From contig JAJRQZ010000058.1 of assembly GCA_024279935.1 (NCBI GenBank), forward strand, positions 1 to 40,077: DNA of 40,077 nt, written 5' to 3'. Shown piece by piece: positions 25,834 through 34,243 of this stretch. The translations under genes were made by a program, and so were the position numbers. Position 1 is the first letter of the stretch; each line of letters begins with the position of its first letter. This stretch comes from Bacteroidota bacterium. Lineage in GTDB: Bacteria; Bacteroidota; Bacteroidia; Bacteroidales; F082. The notes under the pieces were generated by a model, which saw only the letters and a list, made by a program, of their open reading frames with translations, ran no database searches and was not told where the DNA came from.

Positions 25834-28800
25834 TTAATCAATTTTCGATAGTCGTTTAGAATCCATAAGTTTATTGCCTGAGTACAAGCTAATTATATAA
25901 ACCCCGGAAGGTACATCTACCAAATCCAAGGTAATTTGGTTTTTACTTGCAGTCAAGTTATTGTATTTTATCGTAGTGCCTTTTAAGTCCCGCACAATGA
26001 TAATGCCTTTGCCAGAATCCAAACCAAGGTCATATTCTACTACAACAAAGTTTTTTGCCGGATTAGGCATTAACCTGAGCCCCGAGCTGTTCAGCTCAGT
26101 TGACGGCCTGTCGTCAGGATATATCCTTTTGCTTTTATTCGTGCTTGGCAGATAAATGCTTTCATGATAATTAATGAGCCCGCCCTTTACAAGCAATCCT
26201 CTTGCAAAAGAACTTACTAAAGGCAATTCACTATCGGCAATCCCATTTAGTATAGAAACGCTATTGCTGTCAAGACCGGAAGCCAGTAAAGTATCTGTTT
26301 TCATTTCATCTAAAATACTAAAATAATCTACATAAGCGTCATTAACTGATGATTGAAAACCATTAAGCTCAAAGTCAAGAGGGATATCGTTAATTGTACT
26401 ACTTGCAGAGGTCAAATCACCTTTGTCGGCATAAGATATTGCAAGTTTGTATTTTGAGTTGACATCCTCCTCGGCTTGATAAACATTAATAATGCTGTCA
26501 TAAGGAAAAAGGTTAGTAGTGTCTTCCATAAAAGATCTGACCAAACTGTTGAGGGCTCTGGACCGTTCGTTCTTCCAAAACTCCAACTTGCTTTGCAGCA
26601 CTTCTTTGTCCCCGACTATTTCTTTGCCTCCAAGGATTTCATTCATCATATATCCCGGCATTTCGTCAACCCTGTTGTCAATAGCATCAAGAATGGCGTC
26701 ATTCTTAGCCGACTGCGGGTTTTCTACCAACACATCCCTCAGCATAGAATTTAACAAAACATCTTCCTTTTCAATTGCCGACTTCATAACGGTATCACTT
26801 AAATAAGGCGAGTCGGCTATTAACTGATCCCTTAAAACAAGGCCTTCATCCTGAACGCTAACAGCTATATCATTGTTTGTGGCATCTGTATCGCCTCCAT
26901 CCGTTAAAGCAGCCAATTGGCTGTTATAAGAAGAAATACTTGCTGATGCGGTTGCCATTACCGTCCTTTCGTTACCCCCTGAAATATGCGAAGGACAGGC
27001 TTCAGATTTAGAATATGTAATATTGAAAGGATTATTTAATGTAATTGTTCCATCGGTATAATTATTGTCCAAAGGCATTAATTGTTTTAATAAATCTGGT
27101 GCATGATGGAAATAAGTAATATGTTCCCCCTGGTTATTGTAATTCCATAAATAATTACTATATGCAGGAACTCCATCGAACCAATCAGTAAAAGTATTGC
27201 CTGCCATCATCTCAGTATTATTAACGGGGGCTCCTTGCATACTTTTTATGCCCACTAAGCCTTTTGGATTTGGGTTTAACGGGTCTGAGACAACATATAA
27301 ATCATTTAAATTATCGTATAAATCATTGCATTTAATTGTCAGGCCTGTACTCTCGCCTTTATTTATTCCCTCGGCAATAATAGGGAAGGTTAAATTGTGT
27401 AAAGTATTATTATATATCTCATTGTCATCCTCACCCGAATCCTTAATGTAAATTCCTATTAATTTAGCGGATATAACTGCTCCTATATGATAACTACCTG
27501 AAAACTCATTTTCCTCAATAGTATAACCTGTACAACCATCAAGGTAAACTCCTCCTATATATGGGTCTGCCATATTGGATATATTTATGCTTGAGTTATC
27601 ACTAACAAACTCATTATTATACACTTTGCATTGGTTATATCCTGACATATAAATACCAACTATATTGTTGTTTAATTCAGCTTCAGTTACAGAAAACAAC
27701 TTATTTGTCCCTGTATTGAAAGCCCTTATCCCATAGCGCAGATTCTGAAATGTGGTCGGAACGCTTTGTGGACACGGAACAGTATTTGGGTCGCTGCATC
27801 CCGAGATAATGTTAACACTTGCATCAATAACTAAAATACCGGTTCCTAAATCATCAGCGATTGGGCTTGTTACTTCTGTTTGTAAAACATAATCAAACTT
27901 GCAACCTTCAACAGCAATACCATAAACTCCATTTAACTCCAAATGGTTTTCAGGAATAAAATCTACGAATGTGGAGTTGTCTGTCTCAAAAACAGTGTTT
28001 TTAAACTCGCTTTCGTTTGCGATGTATTGTGGGTCATAATACGAAAGAAATTTTACATCATTCCTGTTGTTTAGAAATGAGGAATTTCTTGAGATTATAA
28101 TCCCGCCCGATTTATTGTAATCAAGTTCACCCGAAAATGGGTCAGTTGCACCAACCAAAACAGCAGTCTCAGCAAAATTAATGCTTCCGTTATTTTTTAT
28201 CAATAAATAGCCTTGGTTTGAATGCGGTAGTTGCGGGATAGAGTTGTCTCCAATAACTTCAATGCCTTTCCATATATCATTGCATGCTTTTGTAAGAGTA
28301 CCGCCATCGATTATCAAGCGCCCACCTGGTTTAACCTTAATTATAACATCTTTCTGGATAAAAACTTTTGAGGTAATAATAAGTTCTCCTCCTGCGGTAA
28401 TACTTACTGGTTGCTCGAGAGCCATAGGGCTGTCCCAATAAACTGTAGTATTGATTGGGATTGGTGTCGTGTTGTATTGAGCGAGACATTGGCATGAGAA
28501 ATCTGCACTAAAGGAACCCAGTAGTGGATTGTTGTCGTCGCAATCGATATAATTAGACGCTCCGGGTGGTTTTGATCCAATTCCCCAATTGTCAATACCG
28601 TCCCCATCCGCATCTAATAATAATTGATCGGGTTCATTCGGGGTTAAAAATACAGGCTCATTTGCTACACCTATGTATACAAATGTACTCGGAGCAGGCT
28701 CTATACCAAATCCGCCAACCCCCCAATTGTCAGGGCCTAAATTCTCTTTATAAATAAAGTTGATTCTGCTAGCTGCTTCATCGTAAGTCCAACCAACTAA

Positions 28801-29943
28801 GGTTACAGCATGGGCACCCCCATTTTTAACCCAAGACAAAGGTCCTTTCTGTTTTAAAAGTAATTGAACATCGCTGACAGTAAGGTTTTGATCCATCCAA
28901 TGTTCTGTTACACTACCTACAGATATTTTAGTATCGGGATTGTTACAAACATCATAACAATTGCCATCACCAGATATATATGGATAGCAAGCCTCTTCAA
29001 CAACATAGTTGTTTTTAATATAACTAACGACATCAAAAGGCCATCCCCCTGCACAACTAACCATAGGGTTGCACGAAATCTGTTGTTGTTCAGATAAATC
29101 AAAATCAACTTGTTGGTTGTAGTATAGGTTAATCGTGGATTCAAGTGAGCCCAAAGTGCTAAAAACGCCACATGAACCGCATAAGTCTTGGTTTTTGGAT
29201 GGAGTTAGCCAGCCACTTCCGTATTGGGAATCTCCGTCGAAATAAGCGGACTCTGGATCATTTGCGCCATGCCTATTTCTCCAATCCCAGTTATGGATAT
29301 AATTTGTAGTGGGTACATATGCATAATTTTCGCTGCTGTTCTCATAAACACCTCCGGCATAATAATCATATCCTTTCAGGTTGTATTTTTCACCCCATCT
29401 TGCTTTCTTGTCCATATAGAATTCTTGAACGATAGAATTGTAGCCGGCCGTCCATGAATAACCATTTTCAACAATATTTGAATTAATGATGTCGATTTTT
29501 GATATGTCATTATTATACTTTGCTGTGGCTTGCAATGAAATGGCATTTTGAATCGAATTATCTGTGGTGGTCAGAAAATCAATTGTCAGTGTTGAATTTA
29601 TTATTTCAACTCTTAGAGAAGATGGTTGTATACCATCTAAATACATGGTTTCGTCACTTTTGTTTTGAACGGAATAAGCAATACTATTGCTAATTAAGGG
29701 GTATGCTTCATAAAGCATGTATTCCTCACCAGTTTGAGTTTCAAGTATTATTCTAACTAAACTAGTATCGCTGTTTAAATTTATATTTCCTGTAAAACTC
29801 AATCCAAAAATAGGATTAGTGTTAAAAGGATTGATAATTGTGTCACTTGAATAACTGTTATTTATATTAATATTTCCTGCAAACATTAGTGTTGCCAGCA
29901 AATTTATCAAAATAACAAAAACTATTAACTTGAACTTTTTCAT
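25834..29943 (-). CDS. Giant secreted C1 (papain) family protease with beta-helix and T9SS sorting domain
   Basis: A 1369-residue protein with a signal peptide (1-22). A propeptide-like region (about 25-215) precedes a papain-fold domain (about 218-430) with Q252, nucleophile C258 in CGSCG, and H378 in GGAHAVTLVGW. The canonical CGSCWAF is CGSCGVF here, and the usual KNSWG is KENLG, leaving N401 or E400 at the third catalytic position. A calcium-type DADGDGIDNWG segment (445-455) leads to a right-handed beta-helix (about 500-1000), then a helical region (about 1030-1260) and a T9SS type A sorting domain from LMPNPAKNF to the end. It is predicted to be displayed at the cell surface. A well-formed promoter and operator lie upstream at 30098-30128. 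Confidence 0.9.
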   Translation of the reverse strand: MKKFKLIVFVILINLLATLMFAGNININNSYSSDTIINPFNTNPIFGLSFTGNINLNSDTSLVRIILETQTGEEYMLYEAYPLISNSIAYSVQNKSDETMYLDGIQPSSLRVEIINSTLTIDFLTTTDNSIQNAISLQATAKYNNDISKIDIINSNIVENGYSWTAGYNSIVQEFYMDKKARWGEKYNLKGYDYYAGGVYENSSENYAYVPTTNYIHNWDWRNRHGANDPESAYFDGDSQYGSGWLTPSKNQDLCGSCGVFSTLGSLESTINLYYNQQVDFDLSEQQQISCNPMVSCAGGWPFDVVSYIKNNYVVEEACYPYISGDGNCYDVCNNPDTKISVGSVTEHWMDQNLTVSDVQLLLKQKGPLSWVKNGGAHAVTLVGWTYDEAASRINFIYKENLGPDNWGVGGFGIEPAPSTFVYIGVANEPVFLTPNEPDQLLLDADGDGIDNWGIGSKPPGASNYIDCDDNNPLLGSFSADFSCQCLAQYNTTPIPINTTVYWDSPMALEQPVSITAGGELIITSKVFIQKDVIIKVKPGGRLIIDGGTLTKACNDIWKGIEVIGDNSIPQLPHSNQGYLLIKNNGSINFAETAVLVGATDPFSGELDYNKSGGIIISRNSSFLNNRNDVKFLSYYDPQYIANESEFKNTVFETDNSTFVDFIPENHLELNGVYGIAVEGCKFDYVLQTEVTSPIADDLGTGILVIDASVNIISGCSDPNTVPCPQSVPTTFQNLRYGIRAFNTGTNKLFSVTEAELNNNIVGIYMSGYNQCKVYNNEFVSDNSSINISNMADPYIGGVYLDGCTGYTIEENEFSGSYHIGAVISAKLIGIYIKDSGEDDNEIYNNTLHNLTFPIIAEGINKGESTGLTIKCNDLYDNLNDLYVVSDPLNPNPKGLVGIKSMQGAPVNNTEMMAGNTFTDWFDGVPAYSNYLWNYNNQGEHITYFHHAPDLLKQLMPLDNNYTDGTITLNNPFNITYSKSEACPSHISGGNERTVMATASASISSYNSQLAALTDGGDTDATNNDIAVSVQDEGLVLRDQLIADSPYLSDTVMKSAIEKEDVLLNSMLRDVLVENPQSAKNDAILDAIDNRVDEMPGYMMNEILGGKEIVGDKEVLQSKLEFWKNERSRALNSLVRSFMEDTTNLFPYDSIINVYQAEEDVNSKYKLAISYADKGDLTSASSTINDIPLDFELNGFQSSVNDAYVDYFSILDEMKTDTLLASGLDSNSVSILNGIADSELPLVSSFARGLLVKGGLINYHESIYLPSTNKSKRIYPDDRPSTELNSSGLRLMPNPAKNFVVVEYDLGLDSGKGIIIVRDLKGTTIKYNNLTASKNQITLDLVDVPSGVYIISLYSGNKLMDSKRLSKID

Positions 29944-30097
29944 TTTATTGTTTTTTTAAATATTTGTGTTACTTATTTAGATTTTACAAATACATTTTTA
30001 GGAGGAGGTCTTATTATGTTGGTTAATATGGTTAACATGTATTGCTATTTGTTACAATCTCATTTTTGAATTTCATCTCATAATATTCTTAAAAGAG

Positions 30098-30128
30098 CAA
30101 ATATAGCATATATGCTATAATATAACAA
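30098..30128 (-). promoter_or_regulatory. Bacteroidota-type promoter for the C1 protease (TTG - 20 bp - TATATTTG)
   Basis: On the minus strand, TTG at 30128-30126 is followed after exactly 20 bp by TATATTTG at 30105-30098. This fits the Bacteroidota housekeeping consensus TTG-N19-21-TAnnTTTG in both boxes and spacing. Transcription should start near 30093, giving an untranslated leader of about 150 bases before the protease ATG at 29943. It is the only promoter in this window for which I found both boxes at the right spacing. Confidence 0.7.
30102..30119. promoter_or_regulatory. Perfect 18-bp palindrome, candidate XRE operator
   Basis: TATAGCATA at 30102-30110 is followed directly by its reverse complement TATGCTATA at 30111-30119. 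The palindrome covers four bases of the protease -7 box and 14 bases of its spacer, so a bound dimer would block that promoter. It also overlaps a TATAAT at 30116-30121 on the plus strand, 34 bases before the XRE start codon. Position and symmetry suit an autoregulated XRE repressor. Confidence 0.65.
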
Positions 30129-30154
30129 ATTAATTAGAACAATTTTTGTCCTTG

Positions 30155-30376
30155 ATGAATTTTAGGGACGAGGAGGTGTTATATGCTTTTGGAGAGAATC
30201 TTAAAAAGCTACGTAAGAAACGAGGTTTTTCGCAAGAAAAGCTTGCCTATTCATCAAATATTAGTCTTTCCCAAATAGCAAGAATTGAAACGGGTAGAAT
30301 AAACACAACTTTGTGTACTATCGTTAAAATTGCCGAAACTTTAGAAATTGATCCGGCTGAACTATTAAGTTTTTAG
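30155..30376 (+). CDS. Small XRE-family helix-turn-helix regulator
   Basis: A 73-residue Cro/CI-type DNA-binding protein made almost wholly of one HTH domain (about 8-70): NLKKLRKKRGFSQEKLA, SSNISLSQIARIETGRIN (recognition helix) and LCTIVKIAETLEIDPAELL. No sensor or dimer domain is attached. The frame opens with a TTG three codons upstream; I took the ATG at 30155. It diverges from the C1 protease gene, with the palindrome and promoter between them, and converges on the DEAD-box helicase gene 27 bases beyond its stop. It could be a self-regulating repressor of the protease operon or an orphan antitoxin-like regulator; no toxin gene is adjacent. Confidence 0.9.
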   Translation: MNFRDEEVLYAFGENLKKLRKKRGFSQEKLAYSSNISLSQIARIETGRINTTLCTIVKIAETLEIDPAELLSF

Positions 30377-30403
30377 GATTACTTGTTAGAGTTTTGAAAT
30401 GTG

Positions 30404-31528
30404 CTATAAATCAGACTCCTTGACCTCTTTGAACCCCAATCCCAGTTCGCGTTCCAGGTTTCTAACAAATTTGGTGTCGATGGAAGTTAATAGACATAGC
30501 GAAACCCCTTTTTTGCCGGCCCTGGCGGTACGTCCGCTACGGTGAGTATAATATTCGTTTTTTTCGGGCAGCTCATAATGAATTACAAATGACAAGTCGG
30601 CAACGTCAATTCCCCTGGCTGCGATATCGGTGGCCACGAGAATCCGGAGCTTCTCATTCTTAAAGGCTCTCATAACCTTGTCGCGCTCCTTTTGCAAGAG
30701 GTCGCCATGAATGGCGTCGGCGGCAATATTCCTGGCAATTAACTGTTTTGCAAGTTTTTGAGCGTTTGCCTTGGTACGGCAGAAAATCATGCCGCGACCA
30801 TCTTTTGATGAGCGTAAAAACCTTGCCAACACCTGAAACTTATCGTCTTTTTGCAATACAATATACTGATGCTCAATGTTTTTGTTCACTACATCTTTAT
30901 TGCCTACAACTATTCTGTGGGCATCGTCAGCAAGGTGTTGGTTTATAATCTGCTTTATTCCCTGAGGGATGGTAGCCGAGAACAACCATTTGTTTTTGGC
31001 ATTTGCCACGAAAGACAGAATACGGTCCAGTTCCTTTTTAAAACCCATGCTGAGCATTTCGTCGGCCTCGTCGAGGATTACGGTCTTAACATGGCTCAAG
31101 TCCACTGCTTTGCGATCCACCAAATCTATTAAACGGCCGGGTGTGGCAACAATAATGTGTGTGGGTCTGTTGAGGTTTGCAATTTGCTTGTCGATCTTCT
31201 CACCTCCATAAACCGACTCGGTAAATATTTTCCCGGTATATTTTGTGAACCTGAACAACTGCTTTGCCACTTGTTGGCCCAATTCCCTGGTGGGGCAAAG
31301 TATTAAGCCCTGGACCACATTTTTCTTGGCATCTATGCGATGCAATAACGGAAGCCCGAAGGCAGCCGTTTTACCGGTCCCGGTTTGCGCCTGGCCAACA
31401 AGGTCGGTATCCTTCTTGAGCAATACAGGAATTACTTCACGCTGTATCTCGGTAGGCCGTGTTATGCCCAGGTCGTTCAAGGCTTTTACAATATCTTTTC
31501 TGATACCCAGCTCTTCAAAATTGTTCAA
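30404..31528 (-). CDS. DEAD-box RNA helicase
   Basis: A 374-residue ATP-dependent RNA helicase core. Motifs in order: Q motif RPTEIQ (24-29), Walker A GQAQTGTGKTAA (45-56), PTRELGQQ (79-86), TPGRL (129-133), DEAD (153-156), SAT (184-186), MIFCRT, ATDIAARGID and HRSGRTARAG. There is no long basic C-terminal tail or DbpA RNA-binding domain, so it is a minimal-core form. The start is TTG 31528, giving MNNFEELG. An ATG at 31535 lies in another frame and meets a stop after six codons. A TACTTTTG at 31559-31552 fits a -7 box just upstream. Confidence 0.93.
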   Translation of the reverse strand: MNNFEELGIRKDIVKALNDLGITRPTEIQREVIPVLLKKDTDLVGQAQTGTGKTAAFGLPLLHRIDAKKNVVQGLILCPTRELGQQVAKQLFRFTKYTGKIFTESVYGGEKIDKQIANLNRPTHIIVATPGRLIDLVDRKAVDLSHVKTVILDEADEMLSMGFKKELDRILSFVANAKNKWLFSATIPQGIKQIINQHLADDAHRIVVGNKDVVNKNIEHQYIVLQKDDKFQVLARFLRSSKDGRGMIFCRTKANAQKLAKQLIARNIAADAIHGDLLQKERDKVMRAFKNEKLRILVATDIAARGIDVADLSFVIHYELPEKNEYYTHRSGRTARAGKKGVSLCLLTSIDTKFVRNLERELGLGFKEVKESDL

Positions 31529-31551
31529 AACTCATTCGTATTTATGAACGG

Positions 31552-31559
31552 CAAAAGTA
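31552..31559 (-). promoter_or_regulatory. Candidate -7 promoter element of the helicase (TACTTTTG)
   Basis: On the minus strand the bases read TACTTTTG, matching TAnnTTTG, 23 bases upstream of the TTG start of the helicase. No TTG lies 19-21 bp further upstream. Transcription would begin near 31547. Confidence 0.4.
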
Positions 31560-31599
31560 CTCAATAAAACCAATGAAAAAGAAATTAGTAAACTGTTGT

Positions 31600-32601
31600 T
31601 TACTTCCTGAAATAGGAATCGGCATTTATCAGGACATTTTCGCCATTTGCGCTCAAGGCATAATTAAAACCGGGCTGGAGGCTATACGCACCTGTTTCGC
31701 CTTTTTTGTTCAAAGCGATAAACCCTATTTGGTATTTTTCGTGCCCAACAACTTTATCTACTATTCGCAGTATGGCCTTTTCGCAGGCCTCCTGCGGACT
31801 TGCGCCCTTCCTCATAAACTCGACCACAAGGAAAGAGCCGAGGGTTTTCATGACCAGCTCGCCCATACCGGTTGCGGTTGCTGCCCCTATTTCGTTGTCA
31901 ACAAAAAGCCCGGCGCCTATGATGGGGGAATCGCCAACGCGCCCCCTGACTTTCCCGCCCAGGCCGCTGGTGGTGCAGGCCCCTGCCATATCCGCCGACC
32001 CATCAATGGCCAACAAACCAATTGTATCATGAAAGTCATTATGCTTTTCCTCCCAGTTAATGCGTGGCTCATAATTCTTCCTCTTAATCATTTGTTCCCA
32101 TACCTTTTTCGATTCGGGGGTCAAAAGCTTTTCTCTTTTAAACCCGTTCTCAAGCGCAAACTGGAGGGCACCTTTGCCTGCAAGCAAAACATGGGGTGTT
32201 TTTTCCATCACCATCCTGGCAACGGAAACCGGATGGACAATATCCTCCAAAAAGCAAACTCCCCCTGCATTGCCCTCCGAATCCATTATGCTGGCATCCA
32301 AAGTTACTTTTCCGTCCCTGTCGGGAATACCCCCTAATCCAACGCTGTGGTTTTTCGGGTCCCCTTCCGGTATCATAACACCTTTTTCAACAGCATCCAG
32401 CACGCTGGCGCCATTTTCAAGCAGCCTCATCGATTCAGCATTGGCAACAATGCCGTGCGACCATGTCGAAAGGATTATTGGAAACTTATTCGCTTTTGAA
32501 AGAAATGGTTTACGTTTGCCGGCAGAAACTATTTTCGAAGGCAATAAACCAATAATGCCCAGTGCGGCAGCACTTCCAATAAATTTACGTCTGTTATACA
32601 T
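31600..32601 (-). CDS. Exported N4-(beta-N-acetylglucosaminyl)-L-asparaginase (Ntn hydrolase)
   Basis: A 333-residue glycosylasparaginase-family enzyme that cleaves the GlcNAc-Asn bond of glycoasparagines. The self-processing nucleophile is T193 in HDTIGLLAID, and the downstream GACTTSGLGGKVRGRVGDSPIIGAG block with GMGELVMKT completes the substrate site. The open frame extends to 32712 but I chose ATG 32601: it begins a twin-arginine signal (NRRKFIGSAAALGIIGLLP) and leaves a 7-base gap to the transporter instead of a 104-base overlap. Export through Tat suggests the proenzyme folds in the cytoplasm. It follows the FucP-like symporter and should act on glycoasparagine in the periplasm. Confidence 0.92.
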   Translation of the reverse strand: MYNRRKFIGSAAALGIIGLLPSKIVSAGKRKPFLSKANKFPIILSTWSHGIVANAESMRLLENGASVLDAVEKGVMIPEGDPKNHSVGLGGIPDRDGKVTLDASIMDSEGNAGGVCFLEDIVHPVSVARMVMEKTPHVLLAGKGALQFALENGFKREKLLTPESKKVWEQMIKRKNYEPRINWEEKHNDFHDTIGLLAIDGSADMAGACTTSGLGGKVRGRVGDSPIIGAGLFVDNEIGAATATGMGELVMKTLGSFLVVEFMRKGASPQEACEKAILRIVDKVVGHEKYQIGFIALNKKGETGAYSLQPGFNYALSANGENVLINADSYFRK

Positions 32602-32608
32602 TGTCCTT

Positions 32609-33964
32609 TTATATTTTTTTCGGCTTATATCCTGCCAAGCCGTAAAACATGAGGTAAATATAGCTAAAAACGGGAACAATAAAAGCCATTTGAACGCCCT
32701 CGATATCGGCAACTTTTCCGCTTATAAGCGGAAGGATCGCACCGCCGAGAATCATCATCACCAATAATGATGAGCCCTGGCCGGTATATTTACCCAATCC
32801 GGCAATTGCCAAAGTGAAAATATTTGACCACATTATCGAATTGAACAAGCCAATGCCGATAAGGCTCCACATTGCAATATTTCCTGTTGAGCCAAGCACA
32901 ATAGCAAGTAATACAATATTTATGCCCGCGAAAACGTATAGGTTCCTGTTTGCTTTCGACCCGGCAAATATAAATGCTAAATAATTGAGCAATAGCAACA
33001 TGCTGAATATAGAGGCTGTTTCTAAATCTTTTATCAAACCAATAACCAGAAATGACGCAATTGGTACGATAAGCATTATGGAATATTTTTTTAATTTATT
33101 GTTGATGTCGCTGAGCGAAATGGCCCCGATAAACCGGCCTATCATCTGTCCTCCCCAGTAAAAAGCGACATAAACACTTGCTTGTGTTTTATCCAAAGCC
33201 CCAATTTCAGGCAGGTGCAGGAAGTTAATTATCATGCTTCCAATGCTCACTTCAGCACCGACATACATGAAGATGGCAAGCATTCCGAAGATAAGTTGAG
33301 GGTATTTCAAGGCCCCAAAACCTTTTACATGCTCTTCGGAGTTTGTAAAAACCGGTAGTTTGGTTTGTCTTATAAAAAAAGCGACCAGCAAAAACATGAG
33401 AGCAAATACCAGATATGGGATTTTTACCGCATCAGAGCCTATGGCATCCTTGAAGAAGGTGAAGATCAAATATCCGCCAATTACCGGCCCTATGGTGGTT
33501 CCCAGCGAATTAAACCCCTGGGCAAGGTTTAGCCGCGACGATGCTGATTTATCCGGGCCTAAAATAGCAACATAGGGATTAGCCGAGATCTGCAATAATG
33601 TAAATCCGAGCCCAAGGACAAATAATGCCGACAAGAAGAAGCCGTATATATGGTATTGGGCCGCCGGATAAAAAAGTAATGCACCCAATGCCGACAACAA
33701 AAGCCCGGCAATGATTCCTTTTTTGTACCCTATCTTGTTTATGGGGTCGCCTTTGGTTGCAGAAACTAAAAAATAAAGTAGTGAGCCTATAAAATATGCA
33801 AGGAAAAAGGCAAATTGCACCAACATAGCCTTGAAATAGTCCAGTTCGAAGACGCTCTTTAAATAAGGTATTAGGATGTCGTTTAAAACAGTCATAAACC
33901 CCCACATGAAAAATAAAATTGTCAGGCTTATAAATGCTGAAGTGTAATTTTTTTGATTTTGCAT
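32609..33964 (-). CDS. FucP/GluP-type sugar:H+ symporter (MFS)
   Basis: A 451-residue twelve-helix major facilitator of the fucose/glucose-galactose permease family. FFMWGFMTVLNDILIPYLK (about 20-38) and QISANPYVAILGP with SSRLNLAQGFNSLGTTIGP (about 127-165) are family signatures. Candidate substrates are neutral hexoses or N-acetylglucosamine, the latter favoured by the neighbouring glycosylasparaginase, which would release GlcNAc. I took ATG 33964; the frame also holds a TTG five codons earlier. It diverges from ferredoxin-NADP reductase across about 280 bases. Confidence 0.92.
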   Translation of the reverse strand: MQNQKNYTSAFISLTILFFMWGFMTVLNDILIPYLKSVFELDYFKAMLVQFAFFLAYFIGSLLYFLVSATKGDPINKIGYKKGIIAGLLLSALGALLFYPAAQYHIYGFFLSALFVLGLGFTLLQISANPYVAILGPDKSASSRLNLAQGFNSLGTTIGPVIGGYLIFTFFKDAIGSDAVKIPYLVFALMFLLVAFFIRQTKLPVFTNSEEHVKGFGALKYPQLIFGMLAIFMYVGAEVSIGSMIINFLHLPEIGALDKTQASVYVAFYWGGQMIGRFIGAISLSDINNKLKKYSIMLIVPIASFLVIGLIKDLETASIFSMLLLLNYLAFIFAGSKANRNLYVFAGINIVLLAIVLGSTGNIAMWSLIGIGLFNSIMWSNIFTLAIAGLGKYTGQGSSLLVMMILGGAILPLISGKVADIEGVQMAFIVPVFSYIYLMFYGLAGYKPKKI

Positions 33965-34208
33965 ACCACGAAAATTCAATTACTAAATCTATTTTAAGCT
34001 GGCGAAATTATTAATTTATGAGATGCAGGATAACAATAGTTCTCGCAGTTTTTGTTCCCGGCAAAGCCGCTATACCGCCAAGTGCTGATTACCAAGATGA
34101 TAATCATTTATTATATACTTTGCAAGTATTTTATAAACGGAACAAAAACAGCAGTATTTAGAAAAGCCAAAAATAATGAAACAAGGCAAATAAATACTAT
34201 AATATTTG

Positions 34209-34216
34209 TAATTTTG
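34209..34216 (+). promoter_or_regulatory. Candidate -7 promoter element of ferredoxin-NADP reductase (TAATTTTG)
   Basis: An exact TAnnTTTG match 27 bases upstream of the reductase ATG, placing the expected transcription start near 34222. The TTG box is missing at the preferred distance. Confidence 0.42.
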
Positions 34217-34243
34217 CCTTTCATATTCTCTAAATATTTTTAA

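Noticed and set aside
30016-30069. 17-codon plus-strand frame preceded by GGAGGAGG
   Set aside because: The purine-rich stretch resembles a strong Shine-Dalgarno, but Bacteroidota rarely depend on it, the peptide has no features, and it lies antisense to the predicted protease leader.
32602-32712. 37-residue N-terminal extension of the glycosylasparaginase frame, containing an apparent lipobox-like TSC
   Set aside because: It overlaps the transporter by 104 bases and the downstream ATG starts a clear twin-arginine signal.
32174-32767. 197-codon plus-strand frame opposite the glycosylasparaginase and transporter
   Set aside because: Spans two real genes on the other strand and has no family signature.
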